Below are positions 45,750 to 56,818 of a stretch of 64,000 nt of DNA, piece after piece. Numbering within the stretch: the first letter of the stretch is position 1; each line of letters opens with the position of its first letter. Source of the stretch: Triatoma infestans (taxonomy: Eukaryota > Arthropoda > Insecta > Hemiptera > Reduviidae); NCBI GenBank assembly GCA_011037195.1, contig JAAEAF010002819.1, positions 62,001 to 126,000 on the forward strand, read 5' to 3'. The notes beneath the pieces are model-generated. The model saw nothing but the letters and a program-made list of their open reading frames with translations. It was not told the origin of the DNA and made no database searches. Made by a program: the position numbers and the translations under genes.

Positions 45750-45930
45750 TATATTCTTTGATAACCTGCTTCTTTTTGTAGTCATGGACCGGTTTCGGGC
45801 TTGCGCCCAGCATCAGAATGTTTTTGTCAAAACAGTATGGTAACATAGACTTGCACAGAGCAAATTAGTTGATACACGTGCGGAACCAACCACAACAACA
45901 AATCCGTCTTGTGTTTTATGATGAAAAACA
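45750..45930 (-). mobile_element. Small insertion with hammerhead-like motif
   Basis: Roughly 180 bp not found in other copies of the surrounding module, placed between TTAAAGAAATCGTCGCTTTC and AAAAAGTGTTCAGTAAAAAC. Possibly the terminal repeat of a Penelope-like element or a retrozyme-like sequence, since these carry hammerhead ribozymes. No coding sequence. Confidence 0.4.
45787..45816 (-). ncRNA. Hammerhead-ribozyme-like core, degenerate
   Basis: Minus strand: CTGATG, then C-T, stem GGGC-loop GCAA-GCCC, then GAAA-CC-GGTC. This is the hammerhead order CUGAUGA, stem II, GAAA, minimal stem III, cleavage triplet GUC. The A after CUGAUG is C here and stem I pairs at only three of four positions, so activity is doubtful. 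Confidence 0.4.
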
Positions 45931-46619
45931 CAGAAAAAAGTGTTCAGTAAAAACGCACTTCCGGTCAACCGATTTTCTTCAAACTTGGAATTTTTTCAAC
46001 ATATTTAATTCTTATTAATATTATTAGAATGATAGAATTGTACAATATAATAAAATAATAGTTTAGAGAGGAAAGTTAACCCTACCCCTTACCCAAAAGT
46101 CCCCTTAAATGAATTTTCCCGGAGAAATATTCAACATAAAAAATATCAATTCAATTCTCAATATCAATTTTGACCCAACTTCGATGTTTCGTTTTTGAAA
46201 TATTCTGTTCACCCACACAAACACATACTGACCGAAAGTACGACTTACAGAACAGTTTTTTTTCAGTTTTCATATTTTGTAGTTGAAAGTTATTATATCC
46301 TGATTTTGGTTTTTCCTTCTTCGTGGAAATATGAAAAATACTAGAAAATAAAGTTATAGACTGTATGATAATGAGACACGAAGGGGTTATATTCTCGCAT
46401 GGAGCAGCTGCTGTAGGTAGAATGAATCTATTATACACTCTAGGATCTTCACTATTCAGCGATAGTATAAGCCAATCAGTGGCAACCCAGCGGGTGGGTT
46501 AGCCAATTAGAGTGCCAATCTCAGTGAGTAGTAGTTCCCTTTGGCATATTGTGTATGCATAATATTGCAAGGAGATAGCAGTCAGCATTAGCCTGCATAG
46601 ACACACACCATACACATAC

Positions 46620-46799
46620 AAACATATATAGATTATATATATATTATACATATCTCTCTCTCTCACCCCCCCTCTCTCTCTCACACACACACTCTCTTTC
46701 TCTAGATGGCTTTGTTATAATTAATGCGGGAATTAGTTGAATGTCTTCCTCTAATTAATGATATCCACTGGTACTAACACACACATACACACACACACG

Positions 46800-46846
<47 letters not shown>

Positions 46847-46850
46847 AGAT
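46620..46850. repeat. (CT)n, (CA)n and (TA)n simple repeats
   Basis: TC-rich run at 46651-46702, CA run at 46780-46819 and TA run at 46819-46844. Frames across them are artefacts. Confidence 0.9.
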
Positions 46851-47270
46851 ATAGAATAAGTGAGACAAACATTCAGAGATAATTAATATAAAGAGGTAAT
46901 ATAGAATATAGCCATATTCCATAGAACCAGGGAGCATTAAAATGATATATGAATTTATAATAATTATACACAGATTCTAATTTTTATATCTTGGCAGATC
47001 ATTCTGTTCATAAGAAAAGTTCTGCAAAAAATAACCAAGAAAATATGATAAATGTGATCAGACTAAATAGGAAACGCCAACAAAAAATGGCCGCTGTTTT
47101 TGGAAGAAAAAAAAATCAGGTGTTAAACACTCACACACGGTTTCTCTACTCCGATTAATAAAATTTAATTATTAAATCTTCTTTAAAATTGCAAAGTTTA
47201 CATTGTTTAGTTTAGCTGACCATAAAAGCGGTAGGAGGACTTATACTAGTATATTTGAGCGGACTAGTGT
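46851..47270. other. Interval with one hairpin terminus
   Basis: Mostly featureless AT-rich DNA. A Helentron-like end starts at 47116 (TCAGGTGTTAAACACTCACA). Confidence 0.5.
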
Positions 47271-47279
47271 AGAGGCAGT

Positions 47280-48248
47280 AGCTAAATGTAAATCAAGTTT
47301 GAGCTTCCTGAGACTTGTCGTTTTTGAGGTTCCTCACACACACACACACCATTAGCTAAAAACATTATTTTTTCATACACAGGGGACCTCAAAACATGCA
47401 ATTCTGGTGAAAACTCAATTATGAAAATTTGACCCGATCGCAAAGTAATTATGTGAAAAAGTAGATTTTTACTAAAAAAATATAGTTTTTTAAGGAGAAT
47501 GTCGCTACAAAACTGAAAAAAAGAAAACGATTCAGTAAAATAGTAACTTTGAAGAGTTGTTCTTGATTGAAACCTTAAAGTGGACATCCTTGGCGGTAAA
47601 GTGAATGAATTACTAAGTTAGGAAATTTCTATTGAAATGTTACGTTTCTTACTTTCTCTTACTACTGTCAGGAGGAAATGTTGCAATGGTGAAAAATTTT
47701 TAATTCAGACTTTTCACCGGAAAACCACATTTTGAGGTCCACTGCGTCTGAAAAAGTGTTTTTTAAACATTGGCTTGTGTGTGCGTGAGTGCGTGGGCAG
47801 CATAACTCCAAAAAAAAAGTCAGAGAAAGGTTAAACTTGTTATTTCGGTTAAGTTATGCCAACAAACCTGGGTCTGACAATAATGTTTTGGGCAAAATCA
47901 GTCAACCGGAGGTTCCATTTTACGGTTTGATTTTTTTTTCCTTTTTTGCAATTTCCTCGAAAACGGTTCCAACAATTTTTTTTAAACTTGGTACACTAAG
48001 TGCATACATAAAGAGTTAGATTTTTCTTTTGAAACATTTTTTCGGGAAAATTCCTTTTATGCATGTTAGGTGGTAGGGGTGGGGTGGAGTTATGTTTACC
48101 ACTGAAGTGCAATTATAGTTCATTATACGATTCTATCATCTATATAATGTTAATTAGAATAAAATGTTTTGCCGAAATTCCGAGTTTGAAGAAAATTGAT
48201 TCACCGGAAGTATGACTTTACTAAAGGGTTTTTTTTCAGTGAAACATA
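47280..48248 (+). mobile_element. Helentron-like copies
   Basis: 47310-47440 is a reversed head with a CA tract. 47650 begins a plus copy (TACTTTCTCTTACT, then TTTTCACCGGAAAACC, GAGGTCCACTGCGTC, TG-rich tract, modules CGAAAACGGTTCCAAC and GGTAGGGGTGGGG). It is cut at 48248 by the next insertion. Confidence 0.6.
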
Positions 48249-48532
48249 TTTTTTTTTTTTTTCACCCGTTATTGGCGGTTAGCCATTTTACTACGGGCAG
48301 CCCAGTATAAATTTGCCTTGCACATACAAATATTACTGCGTCTAATCGGCACTTGTCTCTCAAATAACAAGTCAAGGCACTTCTCAAGATATGCACTAGC
48401 AGGTTTCTACACCTCAGAGCGGGCAGTCAGGAGACTTGCAATTGCAATGTGATACAGGTAAGCCGGAAACAAGCCACAAGCTCTCTCTACTTATGATAGG
48501 CGGTATTCGGAGAGTTTTCTCTAAAAGGTAGA
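48249..48532 (-). mobile_element. 3' end of an unidentified retroelement
   Basis: A poly-A tail on the minus strand (T-run 48249-48261) followed by about 270 bp of GC-richer noncoding DNA. A 5'-truncated LINE tail or SINE. No match within the window. Confidence 0.45.
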
Positions 48533-48693
48533 CCATTTATTTATTTATTTATTTATTTATTAAGCTTTAACGTATTACAAAAATACAATAAGCACGTCAA
48601 CAAATTCAAGCTGTGATGTACAAAGAAACTGAGTTTACTTTAAATAAAATTTGCTCTTTATAATTAATGTAACTTACATATAACCAGGGATAC

Positions 48694-50307
48694 TTAGTCT
48701 ATACAAAATTCTGTAACCTTCCACTTGTATTCTAAATATTCAGTAACACTGTAGAAAGTTTTCTCTATCAGAAATCTTCTTACTACTTTTCTAAACTGTT
48801 TTTCTTCAATTTCTTGAATTTCATGCGGCAAGTTATTATATATTTTCCGAGACATTATAGTTGGAGACAAATCAGATTTTTTCAGTCTTTTAGCTGGAAT
48901 GTGTAAGTTGTTTTTGCTTCTTATGCCATATTGATGGAAATCACTTCTGAAAACATTATTAGTATTATCTTTTATAGCCAATAAATTAGTGATAATAAAC
49001 AAAGATGGCAAAGTTAGAAGAGAATGCTCTTTAAACAATGCTTTACAACTATCTCTATTATTTTTTCTAAACATGGTTCTTATTGTTTTTGTTTGTAGCT
49101 TAAACACTAGATTACTATCAGAAGCTGCTCCCCATAGCAGTATACCATAGCTCATTTTAGAATAAAACAACCCGTAATAGGCAGTTTTCAAAACCTCTAC
49201 TGATACTTCATCTCTCAGCTTTCTGAGCATGTATACTACTTGTGCTAATTTACCGCACAGATTCTGCAAATGATGCCTCCATGTTAGACCCGAATCCAGC
49301 GTTATTCCAAGGAACTTCACTGGTATGTCCTCATCTTTCATGGTTAAACTAAATACTTTTTTTATACTTTTTTCTTCATTTAAAATGAGCTCATTTGCGT
49401 TTAACCATTCCTTCAAATTTCGCAGATCTATAGTGCATTTTGTCTCCACTTCGTTCAAGTCCTTGCCTCTCGATATAAGTGTGGTGTCATCGGCAAATAA
49501 AATAATATTCCCTGAGAAGATATCACCCATGTCGTTATAATAAATTAAGAACAGGAGCGGTCCAAGAATGGATCCTTGTGGAACTCCGTGTGTAACTTGT
49601 TTTGGGCTTGAAACTTCTTCTCCTTTAGAAACATACTGTAGTCTGCCTGTCAGGTACAGATTGAAAAAATTCCATTCTTTGCCTGTAATGCCGTAATGGA
49701 GTAATTTCTCCATTAGTATTTTATGTGACACCATATCAAAGGCCTTACTTAGGTCACAGAAAATAGGTACACATACTTCCTTTCTTTCAAAGGCTTCATA
49801 TATTTCTTCTATTAAAGCACAAATAGCATTTACTGTAGAGCATTTTCTTCTGTAGCCATATTGATGTTTGTTAAATAAATAGTTTCCTTCAAAATAATCG
49901 GTTAACTGTTTTGCAACTATACTCTCTATTATTTTAGATAGAACCGGAACAATAGCTATTGGACGAAAATTAGCAGCACAGTGTACGTCTCCCTTTTTAA
50001 AAACTGGCACTGTTTTAATGATCTTTAGAGAATCTGGAAATATTCCGGAATGTAAACAGTTGTTTATTAATTTTACTAAAGGCTTTATGAAACAATGTAT
50101 ATTTTTTTTAATAAAATCATTTGACAAACCATAGTGATCAGCACTCTTTTTACATTTCATTTTCCTTACTACTTCAAATATACATTTCTCGTCAACAGTT
50201 TTGAAAACAAATTGTGAGAGTACCTGTTGTTGTTGTACCAGATGAGATGTAGTCTGTGGCAGAGAATTCTTACTTATTTCAGGCATTTCAATGAAATAAG
50301 TGTTCAA
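48694..50307 (-). pseudogene. CR1-like reverse transcriptase (537 open codons)
   Basis: A long open frame with all RT blocks: RKMKCKKSADHYGLSNDFIK, PVFKKGDVHCAANFRPIAI, KHQYGYRRKCSTVNAI, PIFCDLSKAFDMVSHKIL (catalytic Asp), HGVPQGSILGPLLFLIYYND, IILFADDTTLI (catalytic DD as FADD), VKFLGITLDSGLTW, and the conserved C-terminal SYGILLWG...IRTMFRKNNRDSCKALF. The domain looks intact. It is separated from the endonuclease by a stop near 50335 and by the 67-bp duplication upstream, so a complete ORF2 protein cannot be made. Confidence 0.85.
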
Positions 50308-50438
50308 TTGTTCTGCACTAAGATCAGTATGAAACTATTTTTTGTTCCCATTGTTGCCTTTTATTATGGACCATATAGCTTTGTTTTTATTATCAGACCT
50401 AATAACAAGATTATTATTAGCTGATAGCTTTGCCATCT

Positions 50439-51443
50439 TTAGTTGCTTTCTGTATTCTTTTTTAATATGTTATACTTCTGAATTAAATCGGCTTTGCCAC
50501 TTTTAGCTAAGTCATAAATTAATTCTAAGTTCCGTTTCTTTTCTCGTAACTCTGAGTTGTACCAGTATATACTATTTTTTCTGAATCTTATACACACTTG
50601 TGGATTACAGATATTATAAAAATATATAAGGGTATTAATAAAAACGTTAAAATTTACATTAACATTATCAAAATTTAGTAAAGTATCCCAATCAATTCCA
50701 TGTAACATATAGTTAAAAATATCTAGTTGTTCTTTCTTAAATGGTCTATATATAATTCTTTTAATATCACAGTCACCTTTGTTACCGATATCTGAACTTA
50801 TATCTATGGATTTGCCTAAATGATCACTAATATGATAGTTTACTATATCTACATGATAAGTATTTACATCTAAATTAATAATAACATTATCTAGGCAAGA
50901 ATCTATTCTAGTTGGACTATTTACACTTAAAATAAAGCCATAACAATACATAGATATCCAAACTCTAAACTTATCCTACTATTGCTTAAAATATTTATGT
51001 TAAAATCACATTCATCATAGATATCCAAACTCTAAACTTATCCTACTATTGCTTAAAATATTTATGTTAAAATCACCACATATCACAGCTTTTTTATTAA
51101 AATTTACTAAATTATTTAATAAATTTGATATAATATTAAAAAAAAGATTCAAATCAGAAGATGGTGGACGGTAAACTGAGACTACTACAATATTATTTAG
51201 TTCAATTGCAGTAATTTCGCAAACACATTCAATAGAGAGTTGGTTAATGTTTGTAGAAACATTATATGTATATCCAGATTTAACGAATATGGCAGCTCCT
51301 CCATGCTGAGCCTTAGACCTACAGAAGTAAGTCGCCAATTCATAGCCACTGGGAACACATGTATTAATTCTTTCTTTTGTTAACCAGTGCTCCGAAACAC
51401 AAACCACATCAAAACCTTTTTCAATGAACACACTTTCCATCAA
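50439..51443 (-). pseudogene. CR1-like AP endonuclease, split by a tandem duplication
   Basis: 51443-51015: FDVVCVSEHWLTKERIN (metal-binding Glu), QHGGAAIFVK, VVVSVYRPPSSD and VICGDFNINIL (catalytic D-x-N). 50951-50439: SPTRIDSCLDNVIINL and VNYHISDHLGKSI (catalytic SDH). Between them a 67-bp segment coding DFNINILSNSRISLEFGYL is duplicated (50950-51016, 51017-51077). Since 67 is not a multiple of three, the reading frame is broken. Confidence 0.8.
50950..51077. repeat. 67-bp tandem duplication inside LINE endonuclease
   Basis: ATAGATATCCAAACTC...TTAAAATCAC occurs twice with 67-bp spacing and virtually no differences. It is a young local duplication. Confidence 0.9.
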
Positions 51444-51487
51444 TGTAGTCTTGTTGCCTAATCCTTGAACATTTTGATGGTAGACCG

Positions 51488-52479
51488 TTATTTTTCTTGT
51501 GGGAATATTCCCACTCGTCTGAGGAATAAAAAACGTCTAATGGTGACGTTTTGAGGCCATACGTTACTTTCCATCAAACTATCTTTCATGTTGAAATCTA
51601 CACCTAGCCTAAAACTACAGTTGCTTCCCTTCGACTGCAGTTTCGTAACTGATACGCTAGTTTTAGGAAAGTGTTTTTTAAGAAAATTTTCAACTTGTTC
51701 TGCAGAGGTTCCTTCTTGTACTTTGCCAAGATGAAGCCAAGCTTTCTTGACTCCCACTAGCTCATCTATTTTTTCGGATGTTCCAACTATAATTCTTCTA
51801 TGCTCCTTTCTTTTACTTCTTTTATTTACTACTTCATTCCATCCTTCCTTCTCTTCCTCTGCGGTATTTACTTCGTGTTTTCCTTCTTTCACAATATCCA
51901 CATATCTTTGTTTAAGTGGTGCACTCTTCTTTTTCTCCTCTTGTTCATGCAAGTCTATTTGCAGTGTTAATTCTGGCATAGTTATGCTTTCTTCAGATTG
52001 TTCTGACCTTTTAAAATTGTTGTTTTTACCAGAAAATCTTCCTCTCTGAGCTGTTATATTCCTTTCATTTACTAGAATTACATTTTTTTCTGGTTCTAAG
52101 GGTTTTTGAGCTAAGTTAGAACTTTTGAGATGTTCAATTTCTTTTTGTAAACAGATCTGATTTTCAGTAACTTGAACAATTTCAGTGGAAATTGTAGACA
52201 ATAGTGGAGTGCAGTTGCACGTACTGTCAGAGTCACCTGATTTTTTTACTATATCTTTTAAATTTTTTATCTCCTCCGTTAAAGAGATAACATTCGTCAT
52301 TAATTTTCTTATTAAATTAACAGTAAAGCTATCACACGAACCACAGAGCCAGTGCAGCTGTTCACTTTGTTCCAAATATTTTTATTATACCACATTTACC
52401 TCCACACATCACAAAGAAATCACTTTTAATTATAATTTCTCGGCATAGAGAACACTTGGAATTACTACCGTCCGCCATT
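51488..52479 (-). pseudogene. CR1-like ORF1 with PHD-like finger
   Basis: Start ATG at 52479 reads MADGSNSKCSLCREIII and VMCGGKC, then a frameshift near 52400. The main frame 52375-51488 continues with HWLCGSCDSFTVN, together spelling a C-x2-C...C-x3-C...H-W-x2-C-x2-C PHD-type finger, as in ORF1 of many CR1/Jockey LINEs. A coiled-coil stretch follows (LMTNVISLTEEIKNLKDIV), then a charged middle (HEQEEKKKSAPLKQ), and an RRM-like C-terminus ending in VTIRRFLFLRR. It likely packages the element RNA. Confidence 0.7.
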
Positions 52480-52755
52480 GAGGAAGGTTATTTCATTGCT
52501 TGTCAAGGGCAAGCTGGTCGTGCTTTTCTTTTACTACCTCCCTAATTTTGCCACGAATTGATCTTTTTATGGAACCATAGTCTTGGGGACGTCTGGCTGC
52601 TTCTGCCTTCTTCCCAGACGATCTTCTGCTCTGCCTTCTTCTGGATCTTCTGTGCCTTCTTTGGCCAGACGATCAGCATCGTCCATTTCCTTCTACATGT
52701 TATACTAACTATACATACAGAGAGCTATCACTTTCAGAATAAACTGAACAAATTT

Positions 52756-53240
52756 CTGGTGTCAAACACTCACGCGACTGGTCTCTTTACAGGACTTCAA
52801 TTATTACAGTGATTCTCATTTAAAATTTGGAATTTTATTGAAATATTTAATTGGTTTTATGTCACATATAAACGTAAAATGGGGGGGGGGGAACTGCTGG
52901 AGACTCTCCATGACATACGATGTTCCCATTTTAACTGGCATTCCAGCGGAAAATCTTATATCACAGCGAACACAAAAATATATTCGGGCTACAATAAAGT
53001 TAAAACAATATGGTTGGAACTGTTATCTATAAAATCGGGGCACAACAAAATATAATGATTCCGGTTGATAATAATTTCTGTTAACGGTTTTTAACCGTAA
53101 GCAATCCCCAGGGAATGTCAAGTTTAAAATTTCTGTAAATTTTCATGCTTGAGTTGTGCTGTTTGCATAGACGCGCACGCACATACACACACACGCTCGC
53201 TAGAGCAAAAACTAAATTTTATAAATCATTTCTTCTTTTT
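52756..53240 (-). mobile_element. Helentron-like fragment
   Basis: Hairpin end at 52756 (TCTGGTGTCAAACACTCACG), a G-run at 52881-52890, a module-like segment and a CA-rich tract at 53170-53200. Decayed. Confidence 0.5.
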
Positions 53241-53850
53241 TTCAGACCCATTGTGTAAATATAATACACAAATCAAGCAATGTTGGGAATTGCCCAGGGG
53301 ATAGTTGTGGGAGGAGGGAGTATGGCATGTGGTCGACGGGGGCACCTCTTATTCTTTCTATATCCTCCCCAGCAGTAATTTTAAAATTAATGCAAACAAG
53401 GTAAAAAAAAAATTAAGCACTTGAGAAAGGGTCTAATTGTGAAATGGAGCATTTTCTGTTCATCTTTCCACGAACGCCTGATGTCACTGTGAATAACTTC
53501 ATTGAATATTTTGTCGTCTATCAAATAATGTATGTATCACAAGTTATTCAGATCTTCTTGGAATCCTAATTTTGGATATCCTAATTATCCTTCTTATCCC
53601 ATCCATCTCCACTGCCCGCTGCTCTTGCCTAAGAGTCCATCCCCTCGCACCACACTGGTTAATATACTTTCTACCACGCCTGTAAGATTTTTTTCTTTAC
53701 CCTGCTTGGAAATCACCCTACTCCATCGTGCACCATTGTGGTGTCCAGCAAATTTCCCTGAAAAAAGTTCAAATAAAAGTGATAGCCCATTGAACGATTT
53801 TTGAAGAAATTGTTTACGATCGTAATATTTTCTCTTAACAGCACTAACAA
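53241..53850. other. Interval without a recognisable gene
   Basis: GC-mixed DNA with short frames only (53532-53804 +, 90 codons, no recognised motif). Confidence 0.5.
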
Positions 53851-54708
53851 AAAGTAAGAAAATCTGGTGTGAAACACTCCACTACTTTCTCTTACTCCAG
53901 TTCTCAAAATTCATAAATTTTATAGTTTGTGTACCAAATTGAATGAAATTCGTCGAAAACTAAAAAAACGAGTCAGTAAAAGCGCACTTCCGGTTAACTA
54001 ATTCTTGAAACTCGGAATTTAGGCCATCTATTTATTTCTAATTAAGTTTGTTTGGGTGATAGAATTGTATAATCTAACATCCAATTATACTTTATCAACT
54101 ATGATAGTTAGCACTTTAGAGAAAACATAACCCTACCCCTCCCCTAAAAGTGCCCTTAAATTAATTTTGCCAGAGAAATGTTTCAAATAAAAGTTGTAGA
54201 TCTTTGTATGTTTAGTTTATATGGGATGTTTCAAGAAAGTCGTTGGAGCTATTTTTGAGAAAATCGCAAAAAGTGCAAAAATTATTTAGTTAAGTGGTAA
54301 AGTAAATGCACTTCCGGTATTTGATTTTTTCCAAACTCGGAATTTCTTTCAACATATTTAATCCTAATTAACATTATTTAAATGACAGAATTGTCTAATA
54401 AACTGAAATAGCACTTTAGATGAAAACCTAACCCCAGCCCTCCCCCAAAAGTGTCCTTAAATGAATTTTCCCGGAGAAATGTTTCAAAAAAAGTTGTAGC
54501 ACTTTGTATGTGTTGCTAATATACCAAGCTTAAAGAAAATCGTTGGAGCTATTTTTGAGAAAATCGCAAAAAAATAAAAAAATTAACTAGTAAAGTGGTA
54601 CTTCCGGTTGTGGAATTTTGATAACGTTCTGCCAGATGCCATGGTGATACATAAACGGAATATCAAGTTTCAACTTTCTATGGTTTCTCGTTTTTGAGCT
54701 ATGCTGTT

Positions 54709-54712
<4 letters not shown>

Positions 54713-54741
<29 letters not shown>
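54713..54741 (+). repeat. (CA)n microsatellite, LINE insertion site
   Basis: ATACACACAC...CACACCAAA, followed without a gap by the LINE 5' end at 54742. Confidence 0.85.
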
Positions 54742-54743
<2 letters not shown>

Positions 54744-54744
54744 C

Positions 54745-55706
54745 AAAAAGATGGCGGACGACAATGAACAAAGTTTTAATTGTGCTATAAATATATTAAA
54801 AAATGTTACAGTTGTGAGTGGTAATTTAAAGAACGAATTAAAAAAAGATATTTTGTCAGCTGTTCAAACTTTAAATGGAGTGCATAATAGTTATAAGTGA
54901 ATTAAATAGAAAACTGGTGGCAATGAATAACACTTCGGAGCGGAAAGTCACCTATGCGCACAAAGTATTAACACCATCAGTAAACAGGTCAGTGGATAAG
55001 TTTAAGAAAGTCTCATTTAAGGCGGTTATAAAACCAAATAAAGAACAAACTAGCAATGAAACAAAAAAAATTTTAAAAGAAAAGATTGATCCCTGTAAAC
55101 TAAAATTAGGTATTCAAAATATGAAGGGAATTTCTAATGGCAGCTTTATGATAGAATGTACAACCAAAAATGAAGTTGAAACTTTGTGTGAAGCAGTAAA
55201 TAAAGTCTGTAAAAAGGAACTGCACGCTAGTAAAATAAACAAAATACTACCAAGACTAAAAGTAAGTAATATACCGGAAGAAATCACAATGGGAAATGCA
55301 ATAGATGTAATAAAAACACAAAATGAAGAAATAATTAATGATAGTGATACGATTCAAATTAAAAATTTGTTTAATAATAAAAGAGGTAATAGGTTTCTAA
55401 TTATTGAGGTAAATGCAAACTTATGTAAGTTGTTTATTGTAAGAAGAATTAAAATGGGCTGCGTGTTCTGTAGTGGATCATTTGACAATTAGTCGTTGCT
55501 ATAACTGCAATGAATTTGGTCACCACACTTCACAGTGTAAGGGAACACTCACCTGTCCACTTTGCTCCGCGAAACATTCACTTAAAGAGTGTACTGCCCG
55601 AGAAACAGAATATTTATGCGTAAATTGTATTCATCCAGTGATAAACAAGTGGATACTAAACATACAGCGCTCAGTACTACCTGCCCTTGTTATATTTACA
55701 AAATAA
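54745..55706 (+). pseudogene. LINE ORF1 (gag-like) with CCHC zinc knuckles
   Basis: 54745-54900 codes MADDNEQSFNCAINILKNVT (coiled-coil-like). 54875-55492 continues in another frame with a central domain (LKLGIQNMKGISNGSFMIEC, KVSNIPEEITMGNAIDVI) typical of R1/I-type ORF1. 55473-55706 has knuckles CYNCNEFGHHTSQC and CPLCSAKHSLKEC, then CVNC without its partners. These bind the element RNA. Two frameshifts are present. Confidence 0.7.
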
Positions 55707-55729
55707 ACATTAAAAAGAGTAACATCGAT

Positions 55730-56058
55730 TATGGCCTATAAACAAAACAAAACAAACTTCCAATACTTTAACTAAAATTTCGATAGTTCAAATAAATCTC
55801 AGACGATCCAATAGAGCGCACCAAGTACTTATAAATTTTATAAATTCTAACAAAATAGACGTTGCAATAATACTAGAGCCTTACACTGTAGCAAATAAAA
55901 TTTCATCCTTTCCTTTAAATTATAAAATTTATTATAAAGGTAATAATATAATAAGAACGGCTGTTATAATTATTAATGAAAATATTGATGTTATACTGAA
56001 TTCTCAAAATTCAAAAGAAGATAAAGTTCTGGTGAAACTGGTAGTTGGGAATTTTCAC
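55730..56058 (+). pseudogene. LINE endonuclease N-terminus (truncated)
   Basis: Plus reading ISIVQINLRRSNRAHQVLI and KIDVAIILEPYTVANKI, the first strand and metal-binding Glu of R1-type APE endonucleases, then IIRTAVIIINENI. It ends at the junction with no catalytic Asp or His motifs. Confidence 0.65.
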
Positions 56059-56734
56059 TGTTGGATGGCCAGCGTTCTGTTCAATTCCAAAAACTGTTCA
56101 ATTCCAAATTTGGAATTTTGGATTTAATTTTAAGAAAATTTAAGGAAAATTGTTAGATCCATTTTCGGGAAAATTTGCAAACAAACCTGAAAAATCCATT
56201 CAGTAAAGTGTGGTACTTCCGGTTGAGAAATTTTGTCAGATATGTCAGATCCCATGGTTTATGACCAAGTTTACGATTCTTTCTACGATTTTCCGTTTTT
56301 GAGCTATGATGTTCCCATACACAAATACATTGACCAATTTCTAAAAACCATTTTTTTGGACTCAGAAAACCTCAAAACGTGTATTTCCAGTGAAAACTGG
56401 AGATCGAAAATTTTATACGTTCGCAAGACATCCTCTACTTACAGCACTAGGAGAAAGTAAAAACATAATTTGAAATTTTAGTGTGAATGTTTAAAGGTTT
56501 ATAGATTTATGGAATGTCATATTGGTCAGTTATGAATCAATCGTTTCATATAGATGGGTCCGAGAGTGTCCGTGTGTCATGTTTTAGTGAATAGTCACCT
56601 AAACATTCTGAGATGGAAAAGTAAAATATTGATAAGGGAAAGATCTTTTTTTAAAAAATACATTCGCTGTAATGGGTGAGGGAAAACACAGCAATAAATA
56701 TTTGCGGATACTGCAACAAAGAAGAAGAACGGGA

Positions 56735-56818
56735 GGGTATAATGCCATCAGTACCGATGACAACACTCATTTCATGTATGTATGGCCGGAGACGGGCGAC
56801 AGAGCCAAAAAAAAAAAA
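56735..56818 (+). mobile_element. Tiny retro-insertion with poly-A tail and 10-bp duplication
   Basis: 84 bp (GGTATAATGCC...GACAGAGCC plus an A-run) flanked by AAGAACGGGA at 56725-56734 and 56819-56828. It is the extreme 3' end of a LINE or SINE moved by target-primed reverse transcription. The source is unknown. Confidence 0.7.

Larger units (their letters stand above)
44456..46250. mobile_element. Helentron-like copies with hairpin termini
   Basis: Reversed head near 44500-44570, hairpin ends at 45340 (TCTGGTGTGAAAC) and 45467 (CTGATGTGAAACACTC) followed by ACTTTCTCTTACT, then modules to 46250 (GCACTTCCGGTCAACCG, CTACCCCTTACCCAAAAGT). At least two partial copies plus an insertion at 45750-45930. 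Confidence 0.55.
48533..52690 (-). mobile_element. CR1-like LINE, nearly full length
   Basis: Minus strand, ends in a TAAA repeat tail ((ATTT)n at 48536-48561). ORF2: RT at 50307-48694, endonuclease at 51443-50439. ORF1 at 52479-51488. The 5' UTR probably reaches about 52690 (CTTCTGCCTTCTTC-type repeats). No RNase H. The frames are long and few lesions are seen, so it is fairly young. Confidence 0.8.
54742..56058 (+). mobile_element. R1-clade-like LINE, 5' half only
   Basis: Plus-strand element beginning AAGATGGCGGACGAC directly after the CA tract. It has ORF1 with zinc knuckles and the first about 100 residues of the endonuclease, and stops near 56058, where Helentron-like sequence resumes. 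Loss of the 3' rather than the 5' part is unusual for a LINE and implies a later deletion. Insertion in (AC)n fits R1-clade families such as Mino, which target AC repeats. Confidence 0.65.
53863..56459 (-). mobile_element. Helentron-like copy interrupted by LINE 5' half
   Basis: Starts with the hairpin end TCTGGTGTGAAACACTCC and ACTTTCTCTTACTCC. Two full modules follow (about 53960-54290 and 54300-54600), then the sequence before the CA tract (CTCGTTTTTGAGCTATGCTG). After the LINE it resumes near 56060 with a further module and the reversed head (TTGGACTCAGAAAACCTC, TATTTCCAGTGAAAACT), ending at GGAGAAAGTA (56459). Confidence 0.65.

Noticed and set aside
46755..46937. Open frame rich in Cys, Val and Tyr
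   Set aside because: A reading through CA and TA simple repeats.
51747..52049. 100-codon plus-strand frame with Ser/Phe repeats
   Set aside because: Antisense shadow of the Glu/Lys-rich part of the CR1-like ORF1.
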